From the NCBI GenBank assembly GCA_949128115.1, contig OX421961.1, positions 120,593,050 through 120,657,049 on the forward strand: a stretch of DNA of 64,000 nt, written 5' to 3'. This document shows positions 22,301 through 32,400 of the stretch, in pieces. Each line of letters opens with the position of its first letter. The stretch's first letter is position 1. The stretch is from Anaspis maculata. Taxonomy: Eukaryota > Arthropoda > Insecta > Coleoptera > Scraptiidae. The position numbers were made by a program, and so were the translations under genes. The notes under the pieces are model-generated. The model had not been told where the DNA came from. It made no database searches and saw nothing but the letters and a program-made list of their open reading frames with translations.

Positions 22301-24595
22301 TCATTCACGGTTCATCCAAATGAACTACCGTGCACAAAACGGTCCATCTTGTCGGAGGTGGCTCGGATTTACGATCCGCTCGGCTTTCTGTGCCCTGTTG
22401 CATTTTTCGCCAAACATTTAATCCAACGGTTATGGAAACTTGGCCTTGATTGGGACGACACCCCTCCAGACATCGTATGTCAGCAGTGGTTGCGTTTTCA
22501 ATCCGAGCTATCGCAACTTTCGCGGTTGCAAATTCCACGGCATACTTTTCCGTCGCCTGCAGACAGGTGCCAGTTGCACGCCTTTTGCGACGCATCTGAA
22601 TCTGGGTACGCGAGCGTGTTGTACGTTCGTTACCTTCGAAATGGTGTTCCCACCATTCGTCTCCTAACCGCCAAATCAAAGGTGGCTCCAGTCAAATTGC
22701 TGACCGTACCCCGTCTCGAATTGTGTGCAGCGGTCCTACTTTCCAATCTCGTTGCCTTCACCGTTGCAGCGCTCGCAGGAACCGTACAGTTCGATGCCAT
22801 ATTTGCGTGGACCGATTCTACGGTTGTTCTCAGCTGGCTGCGTTCCTCTTCGCACCGCTGGAAAACATTTGTTGCTCACCGTGTTGAGCATATTCAACAG
22901 CGTGTCCCGCCTCAGTGTTGGAGACATGTCTCAACATCGGACAATCCCGCCGACCCAGCTTCGCGCGGATTGTTTCCCGAAGACATGCTTTCGTGCTCCC
23001 TCTGGTGGTCTGGCCCACCTTTTCTGTCATCAGCGGATGACACATGGCCGGATGACAAATTCTCCGTGTCCTCCCCAGACATTGCGTCTGAAGAGCGAAA
23101 GCTCGCTTTGGTCGTGCGTGTGCCGCAGCCGCCGCCGATTGACATCGACGACCTCTTTTTGCGCATATCCTCCTTACGGAAGATTCAGGGCGCTGTCGCC
23201 TATTTCTATCGGTTCTGCAAATGCAAGTCCGATGAGAAGTGCACAGGACCTCTCTCGGATACAGAGCTCCATTTTGCCTTGTTGTACATTGTCAAACATG
23301 TACAGCAGAAGGTATTTGCCGTCGAAATCGCGTCGTTACGCAACGGCAAACCCTGTTCAAGACCCTTTCGAAAACTTTCACCCTTTCTCGATCGTGACGA
23401 TGTTCTCCGCGTCGGCGGACGTTTGAAGCATTGTCATGAGTTGCCATTTGCAACCAGACACCCTGCTCTTCTTCCATCTCGTCACGTCTTGACAGGACTC
23501 GTCATTCGACAAGTTCATTCCCGACATTGCCACCCGGGACTCAACAATACCTGCTATCTCCTGCAGCAAAATTTTTGGATATTGTCCACGCGACGCGCGG
23601 TACGGCACTATCTTGCATCGTGTTACCGGTGCTTCCGGACTAAGCCGCAAACTTTTTCTCCCACCATGGGCGACCTCCCCTCGGCGCGAATTTCTCAGCT
23701 AAAACCTTTTAGCTGCGTCGGGCTCGACTATGGTGGCCCTTTTCCAATCCTCATGTCACGCGCTCGCGGTGTCAGAACTACGAAGGCGTACATCTGTCTT
23801 TTCGTGTGCTTCGCCACCAAGGCATTGCACGTCGAGGTTGCCTCCGATCTCTCAACAGATGCTTTCCTCGCCGCCTTGCGCAGATTCATTGCCCGGCGCG
23901 GTCGTTGCTCTACCATCTATAGCGACAATGGCACAAACTTTGTCGGAGCTCATAGGCAATTGACGACGTCAATGCAACTCGCCGCGGAATCCGAAGCCAT
24001 CACTTGGCGCTTCATTCCTCCCTCCAGTCCCCACTTTGGCGGGCTGTGGGAAAGCGGCATAAAAGCTGTCAAAACTCATCTATCTCGCGTGATAGGTGAT
24101 CAAATACTCACCTTTGAAGAGCTGACCACGTTGGTCACCCAAGTTGAAGCGTTGCTCAACTCACGGCCACTTTCGGAGCTGAGCTCGGATCCAAATGATC
24201 TGTGCCCATTGACGCCTGGTCATTTTTTGACGCTCGAGCCGTTAACGGCCCCACCTGACCCAGATTTGTCCCACCTCAAGATCAGCAGGTTGTCGCGATG
24301 GCAGTTGGTCCAATCCATGCAACAGCGTTTCTGGGCGCGTTGGCGCGACGAATATCTACACACGCTGTACCAACGCGGCAAGTGGCACAAGTCACGTCAC
24401 CTTGAATCCGCAGATGTGGGGTCTTTAGTCCTCATCAAGGACGAAAACGCTCCCCCTCTGAAGTGGAGGTTAGGCAGAATTTCAAAACTCTTCCCCGGCA
24501 AAGATGGCATTTGTCGTGTCGCAGATGTCCGTACTCAACGCGACGTTCTGCGACGCCCAATGGTCAAACTTTGTCCCCTCCCTTCAGGACAGTGA
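19397..24595 (+). CDS. gag-pol: BEL/Pao Gag-Pol polyprotein (1,732 aa)
   Basis: The start is ATG 19397 (ACACAATGG); the same frame is open from 19367 but without an earlier ATG. In order: Gag with the DUF1759-type stretch (LPKIALPLFDGKLKSWPPYY, residues about 115-135), and CCHC knuckles near residues 340 and 378 (CSHCGARSHRVTAC, then CLNCLSTNHGAPKC). Next is an aspartic protease with active-site-like IDPASQASFI (Asp about 480; family usually D-S/T-G-like, here D-P-A). RT follows with FTCDIRQMYRQI and YVDD (888-891). The RNase H domain has HAFCDASE and AWTDSTVVLSWL. The integrase has an HHCC zinc finger (VHSRHCHPG...CYRCF). Its catalytic acids are Asp1444 (GLDYGGP), Asp1510 (YSDNGTNF) and Glu1552 (GLWES). 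It ends with a DUF5641-like tail. No stop or frameshift seen. No env gene. Confidence 0.95.
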   Translation: MDATLSSIAIAIARLEPLLEQGVTATTEPSLQPAFLATFDIAAEIYNGFKSTVNTAPLPSASEEQKATFLERTLRADSLYGKLAAAKASFSNSEPTSSLSRQASQTWFETGRSNVRLPKIALPLFDGKLKSWPPYYDLFTALIHRNQSLSDIERFQYLISSLSGEPLSMVKHLPLTGDNYIIAFDSLVERYQNDRVLVTFYWQSMMNASSVTSDSAQALRHLVNTFNENLVALEQYPHIDLWDFTLSSMLLQKLDESTRKRFEVQSAGTPFPKYEDVKSFVLDQCKAFEATALNSKTQSNSRSTRANTVTVKPEVSRKSWASHTLVSQTSSAPATSHESACSHCGARSHRVTACKTFLSMSPNDRYLAVKQKRLCLNCLSTNHGAPKCPSSYSCRQCHARHHTLLHFPKPHRTAGHESPSSLSNPVELPQIVSPGLPENVANSVTNLASSLKAAHVLLATAIVHVRDRWGGYQSLRALIDPASQASFILDSCVRKLGLSPSNHNVPVFGLGLTPANSTCGTVTCQVKADDESLPIPELELIVLRRICGNLPDTALNPDQFHLNLSNLADPTWFKPGPIQVLLGADVYPSVVKEGIVSSGQSQPVAINTIFGWALLGPFQTPSKPLHSFLVCTPTGIDESLHKFWEVEEISSPSSKTRLSPDDERAEICFRDSVYRCPSGRFGVSLPFKRESPTFEHCRSMADRRWLAIERRLVRQDTLRDLYIAFMRDYLDLGHMTLLDAEPPDSEAYYIPHHPIVKIEDDKPKIRVVFDASAQAPNHLSLNETLLVGPKLQQDIAALLLQFRCEPIVFTCDIRQMYRQILISPEHRKYQLIRFRFSPDRPIETYQLNTITYGVSSAPFLAVRTLLHLAEQSASKFPLASQAIRRNLYVDDLLCGANSVESARELQTQLFNLLQSGCFELRKWASNHPDVLQDIPLDHVRTQPSTFSDVADNTVKILGLQWQAATDTFSFTVHPNELPCTKRSILSEVARIYDPLGFLCPVAFFAKHLIQRLWKLGLDWDDTPPDIVCQQWLRFQSELSQLSRLQIPRHTFPSPADRCQLHAFCDASESGYASVLYVRYLRNGVPTIRLLTAKSKVAPVKLLTVPRLELCAAVLLSNLVAFTVAALAGTVQFDAIFAWTDSTVVLSWLRSSSHRWKTFVAHRVEHIQQRVPPQCWRHVSTSDNPADPASRGLFPEDMLSCSLWWSGPPFLSSADDTWPDDKFSVSSPDIASEERKLALVVRVPQPPPIDIDDLFLRISSLRKIQGAVAYFYRFCKCKSDEKCTGPLSDTELHFALLYIVKHVQQKVFAVEIASLRNGKPCSRPFRKLSPFLDRDDVLRVGGRLKHCHELPFATRHPALLPSRHVLTGLVIRQVHSRHCHPGLNNTCYLLQQNFWILSTRRAVRHYLASCYRCFRTKPQTFSPTMGDLPSARISQLKPFSCVGLDYGGPFPILMSRARGVRTTKAYICLFVCFATKALHVEVASDLSTDAFLAALRRFIARRGRCSTIYSDNGTNFVGAHRQLTTSMQLAAESEAITWRFIPPSSPHFGGLWESGIKAVKTHLSRVIGDQILTFEELTTLVTQVEALLNSRPLSELSSDPNDLCPLTPGHFLTLEPLTAPPDPDLSHLKISRLSRWQLVQSMQQRFWARWRDEYLHTLYQRGKWHKSRHLESADVGSLVLIKDENAPPLKWRLGRISKLFPGKDGICRVADVRTQRDVLRRPMVKLCPLPSGQ

Positions 24596-24703
24596 GCATT
24601 CTGTGTTTTCACTTCCGTCATTGTTCTCACTATGCTCTTTCTTTTTGTATCATGTTTGATTTCATTAATTTTTGAACTTTGAAAATACCCCGAGTGGTAT
24701 TTT

Positions 24704-24712
24704 GGTGGGGAG
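24704..24712 (+). other. BEL polypurine tract
   Basis: GGTGGGGAG just before the 3' LTR, the expected primer for plus-strand DNA. Confidence 0.6.
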
Positions 24713-24714
24713 TA

Positions 24715-25683
24715 TGTCTCGGCCCCGTTCATTGAAAACTGCATTCGTGTGCACTGAGGGTATGCAACCCAAAATATCCCTGTGTTGTCCAAGTCCTCAC
24801 CCCTCACCCCCTGTTCGGTGTGCCTGGCACTTGGCTGTCAGGCGCAAGCGTAAACGAGCTCCAGCACTTTCTTCGGCCGTCTTCGGCATTCTTCGGCTTT
24901 CTTTCCGCTCGTGCCTTTGCCGCTTCGTTCGAAGCGGTGTCGATCTCCGTACGTCGAGCGGGAAGCCACGCCGTCTTTTTTTTGGTCATCGTTCTCGCGG
25001 CCATCTTGTCGTGCCATCGGCGTACATTCGTACTCGACCAGAAGCCCATCCAAGGCCCATCGCGTCCGATAGTGACTCCTGGAGGATCTCTGCAGCATCT
25101 CCAAGTCCAGAAAGCGGCAGTTTTCACCGCTTTCACCGGGGAGCGGCTTGGACCAGCCAGCCGCACACAAAGCTCCAGTTTCGGACGGGATCGAGTCATT
25201 CGTCCGCCATTTTGGTGACGAACACGGGCACTCGGGCATTTCAAAAGAAAATCCACCACCAGAACGGCCATCCACCACGACGCCGCCTTCGGACTCCGCC
25301 AGGACGACGCCGCCACCGAATAAGATCCCGTAAGTTCCATATTTTCCATTGTTTTTACCATTTACCGTTTATTCCCGTTTGCCGGGGTGTATACCTTCAG
25401 TGCAGTTCGTCTCGTTTTCAGGACGCCACTCGGCGCCAGCGAATCTGCCCCCGATCAGAACCACTCGGATTTTTCATTTCATTTAATTCACATTGTTTTT
25501 TTTTTATTGTTTTGTAATTCTGTCTGTTTGTGTTTTTTTTTCTTTTGTTTTGCATTAAAGTTTTTTGATTGTTGTTGTGAATTTTATTTCTGACTGTCGC
25601 TTGCTGCTTTCCTAATCCAAGAGTTATTGTTTTAATGCAGCCTTCATCGGAAGGCTGCCGTCTTTATGTGTACCGCGCTAACA
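24715..25683 (+). repeat. BEL/Pao 3' LTR
   Basis: 969 bp direct copy of 18180-19147. Differences noted by eye: G to A in GAGTCGTTCG, G to A in AAAAGGAAATCC, and one extra T in a T-run. Confidence 0.92.
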
Positions 25684-25688
25684 AGTTA

Positions 25689-26478
25689 AATGATTTCTTT
25701 TTCCAAGTTACAAGGCTTTATAAACGTGACCTCCAAAGCACTTATTATTATTTTGCTGCTGTGAGCAAAAATCATTATTTGTTTGTTGTTGTTTCTCCAA
25801 TTGTTAATAACAATTAATGGAAATAGATACCCTATTAGAGACCCGATTTTGGGTAAATACCGGGTATTTACCCTGGGTATTCACCCTTAAATATAAAAAC
25901 CCGGGTATTTGATATCACTGTTCGCGCCATACATGCGCACTCAAAAAAACCGAAACGAAGGGACTTATTGCTTTTGCTTGATTTTCTGTTTTTAAAAAAT
26001 TCTCAAAAAATCAGAAACTTGAGGTACCTAATTCCTTGATTCAGGTTTTATTGAACATTTGAGCAACTGATTGGAATAATAACAATGGTTCAAAGTCCCA
26101 TTCCCAAATGTTCTCCGTTTTTTGCTGCTAGATTTTAAGCAAAAGCAATTGCTTAATCTTTATTCATAAGGCCCAATAATTCTGGGGGTTTGAGACAGTC
26201 TGAGTTACTTTTCTCTCGAAAACTTTGAATCAAGTTTGAATCAAGTATCGGTGGCGCCCTCCCATGGTTATTCTCGACTTCCACGTTTTTTTAAATATCC
26301 CGCCCAAAGCCATCCCCCCAGATCAGTTTGGCCAACGTCAGCGCAAAAGTCACCAACCGGTCACGTTTGTATGACGTTTGTTTTGTTTTGACGTTCATAT
26401 TTTGTTAGGTTAGGTCAAGTACAAAAGTTACAAAACACATTTTCCACTATTTCCAGCTGTGTTTCTGGCCAATTCAAA
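25689..26478. other. Spacer and upstream region of the EF-G2 gene
   Basis: Contains ACCCGGGTATT/TACCCGGGTATT-like palindromic repeats (25850-25915) related to sequence left of the BEL element (18098-18118). Closer to the gene it has a non-repetitive stretch including TGTTAGGTTAGGTCAAG. The promoter of the gene should lie here, but no core element is clear. Confidence 0.4.
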
Positions 26479-29400
26479 ATGTACGCAGCCATTCGCAGCC
26501 TCAAGAAACCGCACGTGCCTAAAGTCCTCTCCAGATTCAACAGCACTTCCAACAAACCACCGGACGTGAATGCCATCCGAAATATTGGAATTATGGCCCA
26601 CATCGATGCCGGTAAATTCAATTCTTGTCAACATTTGGCTTTGCCAAGCCTAATTTTTGTATTCTCAAGGCAAGACGACGACTACCGAACGCATGCTGTA
26701 CTATTCGGGGCTGATACATCAGATGGGCGAAGTGCACCACGGAAACACGGTCACCGATTACATGTCGCAGGAACGAGAGCGCGGCATCACCATCACCTCC
26801 GCTGCCATCACGTTCAACTGGAAACAGCACCGGTTCAATCTGATCGACACGCCGGGGCACATTGACTTTACGATGGAAGTCGAACAGACGCTCAGCGTGC
26901 TCGACGGAGGAATCGTGGTTTTAGACGGGTCAGCAGGTTTGCTTGTTCTCTCACTTGTTGAATAACTAATTTAATGATCAAGCTTGCAGGCGTTGAAGCT
27001 CAAACTTTGACCGTGTGGAGGCAAGCAGACAGGTATAACATTCCACGGATTGTTTTCGTCAATAAAATGGACAGAGAAGATGCTTGTGCCGTGTCGAGTT
27101 GCAAATCAATCGAGCAGAAGCTGGACATGCCTGCTTTGTGTCTGCAACTGCCTGTTAAAGAAAACAAGAAACTTGTTGGTTTAGTTGATGTGATATCTCT
27201 AGAGAAAATAATTTATGATAAAGATAAGAGTAAAGAAATGACTAGAGTAGATTTAACCGAGAAAAGTGATCCAGAGCTTTGGAATGAGGCCATGCAAGCA
27301 CGGAGTGAAGTTGTCGATCATTTGTCTGGAATCAACGACGCTCTCGCCAATTTAATTATCAGTTCTGAATCACTCGACAATGTTCCTGTAGTTGATATAG
27401 TCAAAGCCTTGCGTGAGGCTACTCTGAACCAAAAGGCGGTCCCAGTTTTATTAGGGAGCGCCTACAAAAATATAGGCGTGCAGCCTTTGATGGATTCTGT
27501 GATTTTATATCTGCCTAGCCCGAGTGAAAGAAATGAACATTTTTCGTGTTTCGATGACCACCTCTGTGCCAGAGCCTTCAAAGTCATCCATGACAAACAC
27601 AAAGGCCCTCTGGTTTTCTTCAGGATTTACAATGGCGTTTTCAATAAAAACCAAAGAATTCACAGCATACACCGCGAGTTTTCCGAAAATTGCGGAAAAC
27701 TGTATGTCGCACACGCGGACGAGTTCAAAGAAGTCGAAAGTTTATCCAATGGGAACATAGCAGTCGTTTCCGGCTTGAAACAGACGTGCTCTGGAGATCT
27801 AGTAACTACTACGAGTTCATCTGCCGATCGAGCGAAAAGCAAAATGTCGAAACTGGCCGCGAAATTTAATTTGAAACAAGAAGATGTAGACAGCATTTTC
27901 GAAACAGGCGGCCGAATTCCGGAACCAGTATTTTTTTGTTCGATAGAACCTCCCAGTCTGGCCTTTCAAACTGCGCTGGAAGTCGCGTTGGATGAGCTAC
28001 AACGCGAAGATCCCAGCTTGAGGGTCACGAACGACGCAGAAACTGGCCAGACTGTGCTTTCGGGAATGGGCGAATTGCACTTGGAGATTATCAAGGACAG
28101 AATATTGAAGGAGTACAAGGTCGATGCGGAACTGGGGCCGTTGCAGATAGCTTACAGAGAGGCGCCGTGCGTCAAGCTGACGGATGGCGCGGCGGTCGAC
28201 ACGAAGATCGGAAACAGCAGGCAGAGGATCAGCGTGAAGCTGTCGTTGTTGCCGACAACCAACAAGGGCAGGGATAGGTTGCGGCTGGATAGAACATCCG
28301 ATGCCGCCAGCAACATCGCCGGCATTTACTCGAAGCATTTGTTGGCCATCAAGCAAGGCATCGACGTCGCACTGGCTCACGGACCGAAGCTCGGATGTAG
28401 CGTGGTCGATTGCGAAGTCATGCTGCACTTTTTCGAAGCGGGCAGGGGCACTTCGGAGTCCATGATTTCGGCCACCGTCACCCAGGTTGTTCAAAAGGTA
28501 AGCTTTTTCACATAGGTACTGTAATAGAGGGCCGGGATACTACCCTGTTACAATTATTATGACTCCTTTTTGAACCAAGGGAATAATTAGAATTACCTGG
28601 GCTTTGTTGGCGTCGTGGGTTCGCTTGTCAGGAAAACAAATGGAAACAAAACAAAATATCTATTGAGTAACAAAGAAGAAAAATATACAAAAGGGGTGAA
28701 TTAAAATAAAGACTAAATGCAATTAAGCTAGGTTAAAAAAGTTTACATTACAACTTTGACCGTAGTTTCGAGTGGTAATCATTTGGTACAAAACATGGTA
28801 TGGAAATAATAACAGTCATAATCACTATCCTACAAACACCATACGAAGAGACTAATTCAGTTCCATTTTCAATTTAAAAAGGATGAATGTACAGAGTACA
28901 TACCAAAGCGAGTGCGAGATGGTTTGAGGCACATTTTCGGAACTGTTTGCTTCTATCGGTACTGATTGTTGCTGTACTCTGGTCTGATACTGCTCCGATG
29001 CTGACTGCTACTGACTGACTCTGATACTACTTGTACTACTACTGCTGATACTCTTGTCCCTTGATAGGACGCTCCGCTTTTTATACAGCTGGGGAAATCC
29101 TCTGTCTCTTTGTCTTGTGCAGAATCGTGCCTTATCTTTTCTACCGCGCCCGTCGATTCAACGAAAACCCACTTCAGTTGAACAATTTTGGCTTGAGTAC
29201 TTGACATTTATTGCGCTATAATTCAGGGTTCTCCTCGAACCAGCTCTACAGGGGAGACTTTTAGATAGAGATTTTCTAATCGCGTAATTGCACTACGTAC
29301 GTCATTGCTATTGTATGTTCGGCTATAACTCAGACTTATCTTCGTTAGCGTACGTCTGGGTTCCAGCTATTCTTGATATTTTTCGTGTCGTGACGTAAAT

Positions 29401-32400
29401 AATAGTGGGGTTGGTAGCCATTCCTATACGGCATTTAATGATACAGAAAATTCCTTTTGCATGAGTGTTCTATAAGCCCTAACGAACGATATTAGAAGGG
29501 GAAGCACAAAAGCTTCCCCTTCGGGGGGCCACAGGGGGCCCTGTCAAGTTGACGGTCCAAGAACTCCTACCAAACCATCTTCCAATTTCGTTGTATCACT
29601 CGATGGCATTGGTCGCCATGTCTCTCCAATCCTTAATGCTTGAAAAAAAAAATTTCTTTGGGAGGTCAGAGAAATTACTTTTTGTTTTTTCATATATACA
29701 AGAGGACGCAAAGGTGGCATGTTTTGTGTTTTAACCTGTTATATAGCATTCCTAAAATCCTATTATGAAGTCAATTTTTCAAATTCTCAATTTTGGGCTG
29801 ATTGGTAGGCTAAAAATTAGGTATTTTTGAACATCCAGTTCAGACGTACTTTTTTCAATGTCTAACTGGATGTTATTGAAATAATCGCAGGAGTGGATGG
29901 ACTGAACTATTTACTAAAGATTATGTCGGAGAAATCAATCCTAAACCGCACATGGAGAGTACACAAATTATTTTTCTTTCGGTCGGTCGAATTGCGATGC
30001 CTACTACGCCCGTCAGAGAGAACGCTGAGCATCGCCAGACTAAACTAGTATGAAAACGGCCTAAACGAATTCAAAACTGCCCGAAACACTCATTATGTGG
30101 TTCGACATTCAATTCTGAGTCAGCTCTCAGAGTTTTAGACAGTTTTGAATTTGTTTAGGCTGTTTTCATACCAGTTTAGGCTGGCGATGCTCAGCGTTCT
30201 CCTTGACGGGCGTAGTAGGCATCGCAATTCGACCGACCGAAAGAAAAATAATCTGTGTATTCTCTATGCGCGGTTTAGAATTGATTTCCTCGACATATTG
30301 TTCAGAAAATAGTTCAGTGTATTCACCTCTGATGATGATTTCAATAACCTCCAGTTGGACACTGAAGAAAGTACGTCTGAACTGGATGTTGAAAAATACC
30401 TACTTCTTAGCCTACCATACAACCCAAAATTGAGAATTTGAAAAATTGACTTCATAATAGGATCTTGGGAATGCCAAATAACAGGTTAAGACACAAAACA
30501 TGCCAACTTCGCATCCTCTTGTGTGTTTCAAAAAATAAAAAATGATTTCTCTGACCTCCCGAAGAAATTATTTTTTCAAGCATGAAGGATGAAAGAGACA
30601 TGGCGACCAATGCCACCGAGATTCACAATGGAGTCACATCATCCCCATTTGAGTGATACAACGAAATTGAAAGATGGTTTGGTAGGAGTTCTTGGACCGT
30701 CAACTTGTCAGGGCCCCCTGTGGCCCCCCTAAGGGGAAGCTTTTGTGCTTCCCCTTCTAATATCGTTCGATAGACCTTGCAGAACACTCATGCAAAAGGA
30801 ATTTTTTGTATCACTGAATGCCGTGTAGTACCGTTTTTTAATGTGTACCGACCCCACTATAAGGTTTATCTTTAATGCTGGGTTCATAGACAAAGAATAA
30901 GGAGCAACGCCTAAAAATTGCGCCTTAGGCGTTAATGCTGGGTTCATAGACAAAGAATAAGGAGCAACGCCTAAAATTTGCGCCTTAGGCGTTAAGTTCG
31001 TCTTATGGGTCTACGTGTATCCGTTCATACACAGAATAAGGAACAAGGTGTAACGCACAAGATAGCAAAAGTTGGTAAACTTTTATCTTTACACCTTAGG
31101 CGTTGAGCGTTAATCACTGCCACGTGGAATGTCAGCACGTGTTTTATCTCTGACGTTTGTCAGTTCGAGTTGTTGTGCAAAACGAAAATGTCCTGCGACG
31201 ATTCAAGACTGATAGAGCTGGTGGAGTCCTAGTTTTACATTTTTCTCTGTGTATTATTTAGATGAGGAAGTGACCAAACCATGGACCACACTGAGGAAGC
31301 GATTCATCAAGCATCGCAAAAAGCTCCGCGTGGTTCCTTCGGGTTCAGGGGCCAGTACAGAGTCTTGGTCTCTGTACCAATCCCTTATGTTCCTGAACGA
31401 ATATGTGTCCATGGGGCTATAACCACAGGAAATGTGAGAAGGCCACAACAGACCTCGTAACAAACCGTGACGCAAGGTTCTTTCACGGATTTTTCCGACT
31501 AAGACATAAGACACAACCGAGGACACAACCCTATAATTATCATTGCCCATGTTATCCATCGTTCGTTTTCTTGTAATCAAACTACTATAACCGATAATTT
31601 CTGACAATGCAAATATTGTCAGTGTCACCTATTCTAACACCTATTGCCACAGTATCAACGCAACGCTAGTTTATTTCCTTATCCATTATCCTGGTGTATG
31701 AACGGCATGTTTTCATTAAACCTTAAACCTTACTCCATAGACCTTATGCCTTGGGCGTTAGCTTTGTCTATGAACCCAGCATAATTTGACTTTGAAAATT
31801 TCTGCTGCTGTGTTTTAGTCTGGAGGCATAGGGTCAAAAAAGGCTTGGCTGTGTGCAACTTCGTGAAGATATATAGAGATATGTCCTAATGGACTCCTGG
31901 GCGATCAAGGACCATGAAAAATTATGGTGGAATATTGACATCTGCTGCAGGCAAATATGGTGGAGGCGCCAAAATGGGCTTCATCTGGTAATAATAAACT
32001 GGCTGTAGCTCGTTTGTTTTTCAACGGATTGCAACATCTGGAACGTCATTTTGTAGACAAAAAAACTCTCTTCTTTTTACATACCTGAATTTACAAACGT
32101 CATTTCGGGAAACTGTCAAAATTGTCTTAATAGGATACGCTAAATTCCGGCCTTTTTGAAGGTTGTCTGATATTTTTGAAACTTGGCAGTGTTATAGATC
32201 TTGAAGTGCCCTTTCCGAATTTCCACTTTTCCACTTCGTATATTTGCCGTCTTGGCCGCCATTTTGAAAAGATGGCGCCCAAAAAACAGTTTTTTGTCAC
32301 TATCTTCATTTCAGTCAATGTGAGGTAGAAGCGTTTGTATGCGAATGGAAGCTTATTCAATTCTCTACAATTTGACACCTTACTCGTGTACGTGCTACTT

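Larger units (their letters stand above)
18180..25683 (+). mobile_element. Complete BEL/Pao LTR retrotransposon
   Basis: Two direct LTRs (18180-19147 and 24715-25683) flank a single polyprotein ORF. A 5-bp duplication AGTTA (18175-18179, 25684-25688) marks the insertion. The LTRs start TGTCTCGGCC and end GCTAACA. Comparing them by eye, I found two substitutions and one T-run length difference. A primer-binding site, uninterrupted gag-pol and purine tract are all present, so it looks recently inserted and possibly still able to move. Order protease-RT-RNase H-integrase in one frame is typical of Pao/BEL. Confidence 0.95.

Noticed and set aside
30872..30991. Tandem units as a CRISPR array or satellite
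   Set aside because: Only two abutting 60-bp units without spacers; they are a duplicated transposon end.
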